The translations under genes and the position numbers were made by a program. Below the pieces are notes generated by a model. The model was not told the DNA's origin and made no database searches. It was given only the letters and a program-made list of their open reading frames with translations. From Deferribacteres bacterium (lineage in GTDB: Bacteria; Zhuqueibacterota; Zhuqueibacteria; Zhuqueibacterales; Geothermadaptataceae): a stretch of DNA of 64,000 nt. This document shows positions 42,562 to 51,479 of this stretch, in pieces (position 1 is the first letter of the stretch; every line of letters starts with the position of its first letter). The DNA lies in assembly GCA_020633655.1 (NCBI GenBank), contig JACKDF010000006.1, positions 248,001 to 312,000 of the forward strand, in the 5' to 3' direction.

Positions 42562-44649
42562 ATGTCAAAAGATTTGTTAGAAAAGACTCGCAATATCGGC
42601 ATTATGGCTCATATTGATGCTGGTAAAACTACGACAACTGAAAGAATACTTTATTATACAGGTATTTTGCATCGGATGGGTGAAGTCCATGAGGGTGGTG
42701 CAACAATGGACTGGATGGAGCAGGAAAAAGAGCGTGGCATAACGATTACCTCTGCTGCGACCACTGCTCATTGGAAAGATCATATTATAAATATTATTGA
42801 CACGCCTGGGCACGTCGATTTTACGGTTGAGGTTGAGCGGTCGTTGCGTGTTCTTGATGGAGCGGTTGCGTTATTTTGTGCTGTTGGCGGTGTTGAACCA
42901 CAGTCTGAAACTGTTTGGCGGCAGGCTGATAAGTATCGTGTTCCGAGAATTGCTTTTATTAACAAAATGGATCGTGTCGGCGCAGATTTTGGTCATGCCG
43001 TTGATATGATTCGTGATCGTCTTGGTGCTAATGCAATTCCATTGCAGATTCCTATTGGTTCAGGTGAGATGTTTACCGGCTTGGTCGATTTGATACGTAT
43101 GCGTGCAGTTATTTATCGTGAAGACACGTTGGGTGCTCAGTGGGATGAGATGGATATACCGGATAGTATGCAGAGTGAGGCAAAAGAAGCCAGAACATAC
43201 TTGCTTGAATCGATTTCAGATTACGATGATACTCTGATGGAAAAATATCTTGAAGGTATGGAAATTGAAGAAGAAGAGATAATTGCTGCAGTTCGAAAGG
43301 CGACAATTGAGGTAAGTATAATTCCAGTCTTGTGTGGTTCTGCTTTTAAAAATAAAGGCGTGCAGCGTCTATTGGATGCAATTAATGCCTATTTACCTTC
43401 ACCAGTAGATCTTCCACCGGTGCATGGGACTCATCCAAAAACCGGGGACACAATCGAGCGACATCCAGCTGACGATGAACCGTTTTCTGCGCTAGCGTTC
43501 AAAATTATGACAGATCCTTATGTTGGGCGTTTGACATACTTCCGAGTTTATTCCGGGACAGTTAAATCAGGATCTTATATCTACAATTCTTCTGTTGGTA
43601 AGAAAGAGCGTGTAGGTCGATTATTAAAAATGCATGCGAATAAACGGGAAGAAGTTCAAAAAGCAGTTGCTGGGGATATACTTGCTGCTGTTGGGTTTAA
43701 ATTTACGAAAACAGGCCATACTCTTTGCGCCGAAGATAAACATATCGTTCTTGAAGAAATGGAGTTTCCAGAACCAGTTATACAGGTTGCGATTGAGCCG
43801 AAGAGTAAGCAGGATCAGGATAAATTGAGTGAATCTTTGGTCAAGCTGGCAGATGAAGATCCTACATTTAAGGTTTCAACTCATGAAGAAACGGGTCAAA
43901 CACTGATAGCAGGTATGGGTGAATTACACCTTGAAATACTCGTTGACAGGCTTGTGAGGGAATTTAAGGTTCAGGCAAATATCGGTAAACCACAAGTTTC
44001 TTACAAAGAAACAATCCGCGCACGCGCTGAGGCTGAAGGTAAATTTGTCCGACAGTCTGGTGGGCGTGGGCAATATGGTCATTGTGTCATTGCTTTGGAG
44101 CCTGCTGAGCCTGGTAAAGGATTTGTGTTTGAGGATAAAATTGTTGGTGGTGTTATACCACGTGAATATATTAAGCCTGTTGCTGATGGTGTTAGAGATG
44201 CAATGTCTAATGGTGTTCTAGCTGGTTACCCCGCAATAGATATAAAGTGTGAATTGTTGGATGGCTCATATCATGATGTGGACTCATCTGAAATGGCTTT
44301 CAAAATAGCGGGTTCCATGGCTTTTAAGGCTGCGTGCAAAAAAGCAAATCCAGCAATTTTAGAACCGATTATGGATGTCGAAGTTACTGTCCCTGAAGAG
44401 TATATGGGCGATGTGATGGGTGACCTGAATTCACGTCGTGGGCGAATACGCGGTATGATTCCACGGAATGAAGTTCAAATAATATCAGCATCGGTTCCTC
44501 TTGCTGAAATGTTTGGCTATGCTACAACGTTGAGAAGTATTACTCAGGGACGTGCGATTTATTCAATGCAGTTTTCACATTATGAAGATGTCCCTCGTTC
44601 CATAGCTGATACTATTATGGAAAATGTTAAGGGTGTGCAGTCCGTATAA
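42562..44649 (+). CDS. fusA: Translation elongation factor G
   Basis: 695 residues. GTPase motifs: AHIDAGKTTTTERIL, DTPGHVDFTVEVERSLR and FINKMDRVGADF. Later domains include HEETGQTLIAGMGELHLEIL and SGGRGQYGHCVIALEP, and the C-terminal part has YMGDVMGDLNSRRGRI. It translocates tRNA-mRNA on the ribosome. Canonical EF-G in an str operon setting. Confidence 0.97.
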   Translation: MSKDLLEKTRNIGIMAHIDAGKTTTTERILYYTGILHRMGEVHEGGATMDWMEQEKERGITITSAATTAHWKDHIINIIDTPGHVDFTVEVERSLRVLDGAVALFCAVGGVEPQSETVWRQADKYRVPRIAFINKMDRVGADFGHAVDMIRDRLGANAIPLQIPIGSGEMFTGLVDLIRMRAVIYREDTLGAQWDEMDIPDSMQSEAKEARTYLLESISDYDDTLMEKYLEGMEIEEEEIIAAVRKATIEVSIIPVLCGSAFKNKGVQRLLDAINAYLPSPVDLPPVHGTHPKTGDTIERHPADDEPFSALAFKIMTDPYVGRLTYFRVYSGTVKSGSYIYNSSVGKKERVGRLLKMHANKREEVQKAVAGDILAAVGFKFTKTGHTLCAEDKHIVLEEMEFPEPVIQVAIEPKSKQDQDKLSESLVKLADEDPTFKVSTHEETGQTLIAGMGELHLEILVDRLVREFKVQANIGKPQVSYKETIRARAEAEGKFVRQSGGRGQYGHCVIALEPAEPGKGFVFEDKIVGGVIPREYIKPVADGVRDAMSNGVLAGYPAIDIKCELLDGSYHDVDSSEMAFKIAGSMAFKAACKKANPAILEPIMDVEVTVPEEYMGDVMGDLNSRRGRIRGMIPRNEVQIISASVPLAEMFGYATTLRSITQGRAIYSMQFSHYEDVPRSIADTIMENVKGVQSV

Positions 44650-44700
44650 AGTTAGTCGATTGCAAAAAAACTAAATAGCTTCAAATCTGGAGGACCTATA

Positions 44701-45891
44701 ATGGCCAAAGAAAAGTTCGCAAGAACTAAACCTCACGTTAATATTGGTACTATCGGTCACGTTGACCATGGAAAAACAACGCTCACAGCAGCTATTACTC
44801 AAACTTTGGCTGCCGCTGGACTTTCCGAGTTTGTATCTTTTGATAAAATTGATAATGCACCTGAAGAACGTGAACGTGGTATTACAATCGCTACTGCACA
44901 CGTTGAATATCAAACTGAAACTCGGCATTATGCACATGTTGATTGCCCTGGTCACGCTGATTATGTAAAGAATATGATCACTGGTGCTGCGCAAATGGAT
45001 GGTGCTATACTTGTGGTTAGCGCCGCTGATGGTCCTATGCCACAAACACGCGAGCATATCCTGCTTGCTCGTCAGGTTGGTGTTCCGTATATTGTTGTCT
45101 TTTTGAATAAAGTTGATATGGTTGACGACGAAGAGCTTCTTGAGCTTGTCGAGCTTGAATTGCGTGACTTGTTGAATGAATATCAATTTCCGGGTGATGA
45201 TATTCCAATTATTCGTGGTAGTGCTCTTGACGCACTTGAAAACCCTGGTGATGCAGCAAAAGAAGCTTGTATTCATGAGTTGATGAAGGCTGTAGATGAG
45301 ACAATCCCCACGCCACAACGCGATGTTGATAAACCATTCATTATGCCAGTAGAAGACGTTTTTTCAATTACTGGACGTGGTACAGTGGCTACTGGTCGTA
45401 TCGAGCGTGGTGTCATTAAGGTTGGTGAAGATGTAGAAATTATCGGTCTTGGTGCCCATAAGAAAACTGTTTGTACAGGCGTTGAGATGTTTCGAAAACT
45501 CCTTGACCAAGGTGAGGCTGGGGACAATGTCGGCTTGCTTCTCCGTGGTATCGATAAAAATGAAATCGAGCGGGGAATGGTAATAGCGAAACCAGGTTCA
45601 ATTACTCCACATACAAAATTCAAAGGTGAAGTATACGTCCTGAAAAAAGAAGAAGGTGGACGTCATACGCCATTCTTTGGCAACTATCGTCCACAGTTTT
45701 ATTTCAGAACTACAGACGTAACTGGTATTGTTCAGCTTCCCGAAGGTGTAGAAATGGTAATGCCTGGTGATAACGTAACAATCACTGTTGAGCTGATTTC
45801 ACCAATCGCAATGGAACAAGGTATTCGTTTTGCAATACGTGAAGGTGGTAGAACGGTTGGTTCGGGTGTTGTTGCAGAGATTATTGAATAA
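44701..45891 (+). CDS. tuf: Translation elongation factor Tu
   Basis: 396 residues. GTPase motifs: GHVDHGKTTLT, DCPGHADYVKNMITGAAQMDGAILVVS and NKVDMVDDEELLELV. Domain 2 contains IEDVFSITGRGTVATGRIERG-like sequence (VEDVFSITGRGTVATG). It delivers aminoacyl-tRNA. GGAGG lies six bases before ATG. This is the only tuf gene in the window; the usual second copy between the tRNAs upstream is absent. A strong hairpin follows at 45908-45941. Confidence 0.97.
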   Translation: MAKEKFARTKPHVNIGTIGHVDHGKTTLTAAITQTLAAAGLSEFVSFDKIDNAPEERERGITIATAHVEYQTETRHYAHVDCPGHADYVKNMITGAAQMDGAILVVSAADGPMPQTREHILLARQVGVPYIVVFLNKVDMVDDEELLELVELELRDLLNEYQFPGDDIPIIRGSALDALENPGDAAKEACIHELMKAVDETIPTPQRDVDKPFIMPVEDVFSITGRGTVATGRIERGVIKVGEDVEIIGLGAHKKTVCTGVEMFRKLLDQGEAGDNVGLLLRGIDKNEIERGMVIAKPGSITPHTKFKGEVYVLKKEEGGRHTPFFGNYRPQFYFRTTDVTGIVQLPEGVEMVMPGDNVTITVELISPIAMEQGIRFAIREGGRTVGSGVVAEIIE

Positions 45892-45907
45892 TATTTAGTG
45901 AATTTTA

Positions 45908-45941
45908 GTTGGATGCTTCGTTTTAATTGCAAGCATCCAAC
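45908..45941 (+). promoter_or_regulatory. 11-bp hairpin between tuf and rpsJ
   Basis: GTTGGATGCTT (45908-45918) pairs perfectly with AAGCATCCAAC (45931-45941) around a 12-base loop. There is no T-run after it. It lies 29 bases before the GTG of rpsJ, at the boundary of the str and S10 gene groups. It could act as an S10-leader regulatory structure, an RNase processing site or a weak terminator. Confidence 0.5.
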
Positions 45942-45969
45942 AACCTCATCAATTTTGGAGAAGAGTTTC

Positions 45970-46278
45970 GTGGTTGGTCAAAAGATCAGAATAAAATTGA
46001 AGGCGTATGATTATCGTTTGATCGATAAATCTACTGATAAAATTATCAGAACTGCCAAAACTACCGGTGCTGCTATTTCGGGCCCTATTCCTTTGCCTAC
46101 GAAACGTTCTGTTTATACGGTATTAAGGTCGCCACATGTAAATAAAAAGTCTCGTGAACAATTTGAGACACGTATTCACAAACGTCTAATAGACATATTG
46201 AATTCGACCCCCAAAACCGTGGATTCTTTGATGAAATTAGAACTACCAGCAGGTGTAGATGTTGAAATAAAGGTCTGA
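45970..46278 (+). CDS. rpsJ: 30S ribosomal protein S10
   Basis: 102 residues: QKIRIKLKAYDYRLIDKSTDKII, ARTTGAAISGPIPLPTKR-like sequence (AKTTGAAISGPIPLPTKR), SPHVNKKSREQFE and MKLELPAGVDVEIKV. It also serves as NusE in antitermination complexes. The GTG start at 45970 has GGAGAAG upstream; the longer in-frame ORF from 45898 would run through the hairpin and is rejected. Confidence 0.97.
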   Translation: MVGQKIRIKLKAYDYRLIDKSTDKIIRTAKTTGAAISGPIPLPTKRSVYTVLRSPHVNKKSREQFETRIHKRLIDILNSTPKTVDSLMKLELPAGVDVEIKV

Positions 46279-46378
46279 AGTAATTCATGGCCTATCCAAA
46301 GCCGTAGCGCATTTATAAATGCAAAGCGGTTGTCCTCTGCGTAGTTATAAACCTTAAGCAAGATACTTGGAAATATAG
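46279..46378. promoter_or_regulatory. 100-base rpsJ-rplC spacer with perfect palindrome
   Basis: An unusually long gap inside a densely packed operon. It contains a 14-base perfect palindrome GCATTTATAAATGC (46309-46322), which as RNA could form a small stem flanked by CCG/CGG. Role unknown. Confidence 0.3.
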
Positions 46379-47011
46379 ATGAGTGCAATCATTGGCAAAA
46401 AAATAGGAATGTCTTGCCTTTTTTCTGAATTAGGTGATTCTATTCCTGTGACTATTATAGAAGCAGGTCCTTGTTACGTTACGGATATCCGAACGGAAGA
46501 TAAAAATGGCTACAAAGCTATTCAACTTGGTTTCGGACCTGTAAAAGAAAAGAAGCTCACCAAGCCCCAACTCGGTCAATTCAAGAAGCATAGTATTGAA
46601 CCCCTCCGCCATTTGAAAGAATTTCGAACTTTCGAAACATCTTCCGAACTCTCTGTTGGCCAGGAAATAAAAGCTGATATTTTTGCTGAAGGTGATATAG
46701 TAAAAGTAACTGGTATTAGCAAAGGTAAAGGTTTTCAGGGTGTAATTAAAAGGCATCATTTTCAAGGTGCTCAACAAACACACGGCCAGAAATCTATGTT
46801 GCGTGCTCCTGGTTCAATAGGACAATCCGCTACACCCTCACGTGTATTGAAAGGCGTTAAAATGCCTGGTCGAACCGGTAATAAAACAGTTTCTATGAAA
46901 AATCTAGAAATTGTTAAAGTGGATGCTGATAAAAATATTTTAATGATTAAGGGTGCTGTTCCAGGTGCTAAAAATGGAATCGTTTATATTGCTAAGCGAG
47001 TGGTTAAATGA
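46379..47011 (+). CDS. rplC: 50S ribosomal protein L3
   Basis: 210 residues: IIGKKIGMSCLFSELGDSIPVTIIEAGPCYV, the KGKGFQGVIKRHHFQGAQQTHGQK loop and PGSIGQSATPSRVLKGVKMPG. Assembles early into the 50S subunit and its long loop reaches the peptidyl-transferase centre. Overlaps rplD by four bases. Confidence 0.97.
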   Translation: MSAIIGKKIGMSCLFSELGDSIPVTIIEAGPCYVTDIRTEDKNGYKAIQLGFGPVKEKKLTKPQLGQFKKHSIEPLRHLKEFRTFETSSELSVGQEIKADIFAEGDIVKVTGISKGKGFQGVIKRHHFQGAQQTHGQKSMLRAPGSIGQSATPSRVLKGVKMPGRTGNKTVSMKNLEIVKVDADKNILMIKGAVPGAKNGIVYIAKRVVK

Positions 47012-47634
47012 AAGCAGAAGTCTATAATATAAACGGTAAGGCAACTGGTGAAACAGTTGAATTACCAGAAGTGATTTTTTCAACTCCTAAGCATGAGCAT
47101 GCTGTATATCTCTGCGTAAAAGCGCAGCTTGCCAATATGCGTCAGGGAACACATGCGAGTAAGAACCGAAGCGCGGTTAGCGGTGGTGGAAGGAAGCCTT
47201 GGCGTCAGAAAGGGCGAGGTGTTGCTCGTGCAGGAACAAATCGATCTCCACTGTGGGTTGGTGGTGGACGTGCGTTTGGTCCGCAGCCACGTGATTATTC
47301 GCAGAAAGTGAATAAGAAACTTAAGAAGCTGGCACGCCGATCGGTTTTAGCTGAAAAATTTCGTGGCGGTGACTTGAAGATTCTTCAGGATTTTAGTGTT
47401 GATACCGGCAAGACGAAAGAGTTTATGCCTATCGTACAATCTCTTGAAATTGGTAATAATAAGGCCCTTTTCCTGACGGCTGAATTGGATCAAAAGTTGG
47501 TTCAGGCATGTAATAACATACCACGAATTCGTACTCTGCGTGCGGACCTTGCTTCAACTTATGATTTAATCAATACAAAAACTATATTTGTTCAGCAAGG
47601 CGCTATCGCGAAACTCGAAGAGGTTTTGGCATGA
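47008..47634 (+). CDS. rplD: 50S ribosomal protein L4
   Basis: 208 residues: QGTHASKNRSAVSGGGRKPWRQKGRGVARAG is the exit-tunnel loop; PQPRDYSQKVNKKLKKLA follows. In E. coli L4 also represses the S10 operon by binding its leader; whether the structures near rpsJ serve this purpose here is unknown. Overlaps rplW by four bases. Confidence 0.97.
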   Translation: MKAEVYNINGKATGETVELPEVIFSTPKHEHAVYLCVKAQLANMRQGTHASKNRSAVSGGGRKPWRQKGRGVARAGTNRSPLWVGGGRAFGPQPRDYSQKVNKKLKKLARRSVLAEKFRGGDLKILQDFSVDTGKTKEFMPIVQSLEIGNNKALFLTAELDQKLVQACNNIPRIRTLRADLASTYDLINTKTIFVQQGAIAKLEEVLA

Positions 47635-47936
47635 AGAAACCAGAAGTAATAATTCGGCATCCAATGCTGACCGAAAAAGATCTCATTGCTCAAGAAAAAT
47701 TGAACCAGTATGGTTTTGTTGTCGAAAGATCAGCTAATAAAATTGAGATAAAACATGCGGTCGAAACAAAATTTAATGTTCGTGTAGAAAAAGTTTGTAC
47801 CATTTTTGTTAAAGGTAAAAGCAAGAGAATGAATACCAGGCGTGGTCTTACCAGTGGTAAACGCGCCTCATGGAAAAAGGCTATCGTTACATTAAACAAA
47901 GATGATTCGATTGACTTTTTTCAAGGTATAGCTTAA
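47631..47936 (+). CDS. rplW: 50S ribosomal protein L23
   Basis: 101 residues: PEVIIRHPMLTEKDLIAQEKLNQYGFVV and NKIEIKHAVETKFNVRVEKVCTIFVKGK. It sits at the polypeptide exit and binds trigger factor and SRP. ATGA overlap with rplD. Confidence 0.96.
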   Translation: MKKPEVIIRHPMLTEKDLIAQEKLNQYGFVVERSANKIEIKHAVETKFNVRVEKVCTIFVKGKSKRMNTRRGLTSGKRASWKKAIVTLNKDDSIDFFQGIA

Positions 47937-47957
47937 TAGCCGAGGAAGGACAACCGT

Positions 47958-48779
47958 ATGGCAGTCAGATCATTTAGACCTTATACGCCTACTTTACGAT
48001 ATAAAAAGATTTCTACTTTCGAGGAAGTAACCACTTCAGAACCTGAAAAAAGTTTGCTCGAGCCGTTAAAAAAGAGCGGTGGTAGAAACAATCAGGGACG
48101 GGCGACTGCACGTCATCGTGGTGGTGGTCACAAAAGAAAGTATCGAATTATTGATTTTAAGCGTAACAAAGATGAGATTCCTGCTCGCGTAGCGACAATT
48201 GAATACGATCCCAATCGAACTGCGCGAATCGCATTACTCCATTATGCTGATGGCGAAAAGCGATATATCATCGCCCCTTTGGGACTGAAAGTAAATGATA
48301 CAGTTATATCAGGCGAAGGCAGCCCTATTAATGTTGGCAACACATTACCAATTTCTAAGATTCCCTTAGGAAGTATAGTACATAATATTGAGTTGAAACC
48401 TCGCAAGGGAGCACAAATGGCTCGTAGTGCCGGGACTTCCGCTCAGCTTGTTGCTCGTGAAAATGATTATGCACAGTTGAAATTGCCTTCCGGTGAAGTA
48501 AGGATGGTCCGCGTTGAGTGCCGCGCCACAATTGGCCAGGTGGGTAATGTATCTCATTTAAATATTGTGAGTGGAAAGGCTGGACGTACTCGTTGGTTAG
48601 GCCGACGTCCGCATGTCCGAGGGGTTGCTATGAACCCTGTTGATCATCCGATGGGTGGTGGAGAAGGAAAAACCTCAGGTGGTGGACATCCTGTTTCGCC
48701 TTGGGGACAGAAAAGTAAAGGGCTGAAAACCCGAGGTAAAAAACCGTCAGACCGTTTTATAGTTCGAAAAAGAAAATAA
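47958..48779 (+). CDS. rplB: 50S ribosomal protein L2
   Basis: 273 residues: GRNNQGRATARHRGGGHKRKYR, ARVATIEYDPNRTARIALL, GNTLPISKIPLGSIVHNIE and the C-terminal NPVDHPMGGGEGKTSGGGHPVSPWGQ. The conserved His in VDHPMGG belongs to the peptidyl-transferase neighbourhood. GAGGAAGGA precedes the ATG. Confidence 0.97.
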   Translation: MAVRSFRPYTPTLRYKKISTFEEVTTSEPEKSLLEPLKKSGGRNNQGRATARHRGGGHKRKYRIIDFKRNKDEIPARVATIEYDPNRTARIALLHYADGEKRYIIAPLGLKVNDTVISGEGSPINVGNTLPISKIPLGSIVHNIELKPRKGAQMARSAGTSAQLVARENDYAQLKLPSGEVRMVRVECRATIGQVGNVSHLNIVSGKAGRTRWLGRRPHVRGVAMNPVDHPMGGGEGKTSGGGHPVSPWGQKSKGLKTRGKKPSDRFIVRKRK

Positions 48780-48788
48780 GGAAGAGAA

Positions 48789-49073
48789 ATGCCACGCTCT
48801 ATTAAAAAAGGTCCTTATATTGACGAAAGCCTTGCTCGCAAAGTTGATGCGTTAAATAATAACAATCAAAAAAAAGTGATTAAAACTTGGGCTCGTCGTT
48901 CCACAATTTCACCGGATTTTGTTGGTCATACTTTTGCCATTCATAACGGCAATAAATTTATTCCGGTTTTCATATCTGAAAACATGGTTGGTCATAAGCT
49001 AGGTGAATTTGCGCCAACGAGGACGTATCGAGGACATAGCAGTAAAGCAGAGAAATCCTCACGAGTGCGATAG
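48789..49073 (+). CDS. rpsS: 30S ribosomal protein S19
   Basis: 94 residues: PRSIKKGPYIDESLARKVDAL, TWARRSTISPDFVGHTFAIHNG and MVGHKLGEFAPTRTYRGH. Head of the 30S subunit, partner of S13. AAGGAAGAG upstream. Confidence 0.97.
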   Translation: MPRSIKKGPYIDESLARKVDALNNNNQKKVIKTWARRSTISPDFVGHTFAIHNGNKFIPVFISENMVGHKLGEFAPTRTYRGHSSKAEKSSRVR

Positions 49074-49093
49074 TCTAAGATTCAGGAGCAAGA

Positions 49094-49438
49094 ATGGAAG
49101 CAATAGCGAAAGCAAGATATGTACGAATGTCCCCTCGAAAGATGCGACAAATTGTTGATCTTATTCGAGGCAAAGGTGTAGACGATGCTATTAATGTATT
49201 GCATTTTTCCGGTAAGCGTGCAGCCTTGCCAGTGGAAAAAACTTTACGTTCTGCGGTAGCAAACGCAATGAATAAAGAAGAACATGGAAAACTTGATCCA
49301 CATACTCTTACAATTAAAGAAGTGTACGTTGACATGGGACCGGTTCTAAAAAGATTTAAAGCCGGCGCAATGGGGCGTCCTATGCGAATACGAAAACCCA
49401 CTTGTCATTTAACTTTAGTCGTTACAGACATACATTAA
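49094..49438 (+). CDS. rplV: 50S ribosomal protein L22
   Basis: 114 residues: ARYVRMSPRKMRQIVDLIRGK and a C-terminal beta hairpin with RFKAGAMGRPMRIRKPTCHLTLVV lining the exit tunnel. GGAG lies 8 bases before the ATG. Confidence 0.97.
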   Translation: MEAIAKARYVRMSPRKMRQIVDLIRGKGVDDAINVLHFSGKRAALPVEKTLRSAVANAMNKEEHGKLDPHTLTIKEVYVDMGPVLKRFKAGAMGRPMRIRKPTCHLTLVVTDIH

Positions 49439-49453
49439 CTTTCAGGAGGTCCT

Positions 49454-50083
49454 TTGGGTCAGAAAACACATCCAATCGGATTTCGACTTGGAATTATCAA
49501 AGACTGGGAATCGAACTGGTTTGAAGAAAAGAACTTTTCGAGTCTCCTTTCTGAAGATTTAATGCTTCGCAAATATATTCGCAGCCGTTTACGCCGGGCT
49601 GGAGTTTCGGGTTTGCATATTGCGCGAACCGCACAAAAAATTACGTTGACCATTAATACAGCTCGACCAGGGATCGTCATCGGCCGAAAAGGTCAGGAAG
49701 TCGACAAGTTGAAGGAAGAATTGCAACGGTTAACAAAAAAAGAAATCCAGTTGAATATTAACGAAATTAAACGACCAGAATTGGACGCATATCTCGTTGC
49801 AGAGAACATTGCCAACCAATTGTCAGCGAAAATTTCTTTTCGTCGCGCTATGAAAAAAGCACTGGTTAGTACAATGCGCATGGGTGCTGAAGGTATTCGT
49901 GTTCAGTGCAGCGGAAGACTTGGTGGCGCAGAAATGGCGCGTACGGAACAATACCGACAAGGGCGTGTTCCCTTACACACATTGCGAGCTGACATTGATT
50001 ATGCAACAGTAACTGCACATACGACTTATGGTGCTATTGGGGTTAAGGTTTGGATTTGCCGTGGCGAAGTGCTCGGTAGCTGA
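49454..50083 (+). CDS. rpsC: 30S ribosomal protein S3
   Basis: 209 residues: GQKTHPIGFRLGIIKDWESNWF, the KH-domain motif ARPGIVIGRKGQEVDKLKEEL and RRAMKKALVSTMRMGAEGIRVQCSGRLGGAEMAR. It lines the mRNA entry channel. TTG start with AGGAGG six bases upstream. Confidence 0.97.
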   Translation: MGQKTHPIGFRLGIIKDWESNWFEEKNFSSLLSEDLMLRKYIRSRLRRAGVSGLHIARTAQKITLTINTARPGIVIGRKGQEVDKLKEELQRLTKKEIQLNINEIKRPELDAYLVAENIANQLSAKISFRRAMKKALVSTMRMGAEGIRVQCSGRLGGAEMARTEQYRQGRVPLHTLRADIDYATVTAHTTYGAIGVKVWICRGEVLGS

Positions 50084-50119
50084 ATTTATTAAGATGTACA
50101 GTGATGGAGTAACAATAAA

Positions 50120-50533
50120 ATGTTAATGCCTAAAAGAGTAAAGTATCGCAAGGAACATCGTGGTCGCATGCGTGGGAAAGCAATGCGTGGGTCAACGATT
50201 GCTTTTGGCGAATATGGTTTAAAGGCGCTTGAGCCCGGATGGATTACCTCGCGTCAGATTGAGGCTGCTCGTGTTGCAATGACCAGACATATTAAACGTG
50301 GTGGTAAAGTTTGGATTCGTATTTTCCCCGACAAACCGGTTACAGAAAAACCTGCTGAAACACGAATGGGAAAAGGAAAAGGTTCCCCTGAATATTGGGT
50401 AGCCGTTATTAAACCTGGTCGTATTATGTTTGAGTTGGCTGGTGTAGATATAAATTTGGCGAAAGAAGCAATTCGCCTTGCTGCTCATAAGCTGCCAATT
50501 AAAACGAAATTTGTTAGCCAGGAGATTCTCTGA
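50120..50533 (+). CDS. rplP: 50S ribosomal protein L16
   Basis: 137 residues: MLMPKRVKYRKEHRGRMRGKA, WITSRQIEAARVAMTRHIKRGGKVWIRIFPDKPVT and MGKGKGSPEYWVAVIKPGRIMFEL. It supports the A-site tRNA elbow. The stop overlaps the rpmC start. Confidence 0.97.
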   Translation: MLMPKRVKYRKEHRGRMRGKAMRGSTIAFGEYGLKALEPGWITSRQIEAARVAMTRHIKRGGKVWIRIFPDKPVTEKPAETRMGKGKGSPEYWVAVIKPGRIMFELAGVDINLAKEAIRLAAHKLPIKTKFVSQEIL

Positions 50534-50754
50534 TGAAAATGTGGGAAATCAACCAGCTTTCACGCGCTGACATTGAGCAGCAATTGGAAGATTTGATGGA
50601 AGAGCATCAAAATTTGCGTTTTCAGCACGCGACAAAGCAACTGGATAATCCATTGCGTTTGCGTTCTGTACGCAGAGATATTGCTCGGATCCAAACCGTC
50701 CTTCGTGAAATGGATTTGAAGATCAGGCCCGAAAAGGCCAGTGGTAATAATTAA
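50533..50754 (+). CDS. rpmC: 50S ribosomal protein L29
   Basis: 73 residues, helical: EINQLSRADIEQQLEDLMEEHQNLRFQHATKQLDNPLRLRSVRRDIARIQTVLRE. Sits near L23 at the exit. A one-base overlap (ATG over TGA) links it to rplP. Confidence 0.95.
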   Translation: MKMWEINQLSRADIEQQLEDLMEEHQNLRFQHATKQLDNPLRLRSVRRDIARIQTVLREMDLKIRPEKASGNN

Positions 50755-50780
50755 GAACGTAAGTGCCAAGGAAAAGTGAA

Positions 50781-51035
50781 ATGGAACGTGGCCGTCGCAA
50801 GACACGGATCGGATTAGTATTAAGTAATAAAATGGATAAAAGTATTGTCATTGGGACTGAACGCAAGGTTAAGCATCCTATGTATGACAAATACGTTCGT
50901 AAGACATCCAAATTTATGGCGCATGATGAAAACAATGATGCCAATATCGGTGATAAAGTACTTATCATGGAAACACGCCCACTGAGCAAACGCAAACGCT
51001 GGCGCCTGATTCAAATTATTGAAAAAGCAAAATAA
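50781..51035 (+). CDS. rpsQ: 30S ribosomal protein S17
   Basis: 84 residues: RKTRIGLVLSNKMDKSIVIGTERKVKHPMY, DENNDANIGDKVLIMETRPLSKRKRWRL. The ATG at 50781 has AAGGA eight bases upstream; a GTG at 50763 would add six residues. Confidence 0.95.
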   Translation: MERGRRKTRIGLVLSNKMDKSIVIGTERKVKHPMYDKYVRKTSKFMAHDENNDANIGDKVLIMETRPLSKRKRWRLIQIIEKAK

Positions 51036-51084
51036 ACGCTGTCGCACTGTTTTTGGTGAAGCTGCGAATTGACGGAGAATAGAA

Positions 51085-51453
51085 ATGATTCAAGAATATA
51101 CACGCCTGAATGTAGCAGATAATACAGGCGCCAAATCGGTTATGTGTATCAAGGTTCTTGGTGGTAGCAAGAGACGCTATGCACGAATTGGTGATCAGAT
51201 TATCGTGTCAGTCAAGTCTGCAATCCCCGGTGGCACTGTTAAAAAAGGTGAAGTGGCCAAGGCGGTTATTGTTCGAACCAAAAAAGAAACACGGCGTATG
51301 GATGGCACCTACATTCGATTTGATGAAAATGCTGCTGTTTTGATTAACGACCAGAAAGAACCACGGGGTACGCGCATTTTTGGACCTGTAGCACGTGAGC
51401 TGCGCGAAAAACAGTATATGAAAATTATTTCACTTGCACCTGAAGTGCTCTAA
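51085..51453 (+). CDS. rplN: 50S ribosomal protein L14
   Basis: 122 residues: MIQEYTRLNVADNTGAKSVMCIKVLGGSKRRYA and RGTRIFGPVARELREKQYMKIISLAPEVL. First gene after a 49-base gap in the spc group. GGAG upstream. Confidence 0.97.
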   Translation: MIQEYTRLNVADNTGAKSVMCIKVLGGSKRRYARIGDQIIVSVKSAIPGGTVKKGEVAKAVIVRTKKETRRMDGTYIRFDENAAVLINDQKEPRGTRIFGPVARELREKQYMKIISLAPEVL

Positions 51454-51479
51454 TAATTAGTTGGTAAACGGAGCAAATA

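Noticed and set aside
41694..42602. A 302-codon open frame on the minus strand
   Set aside because: It lies antisense to rpsL and rpsG, has His/Thr/Asn-rich codon noise, no family motif, and both plus-strand genes are certain.
44671..45318. A 215-codon minus-strand frame over tuf
   Set aside because: Antisense to the highly conserved EF-Tu gene, with Cys/Ser/Asn-rich noise and no recognisable domain.
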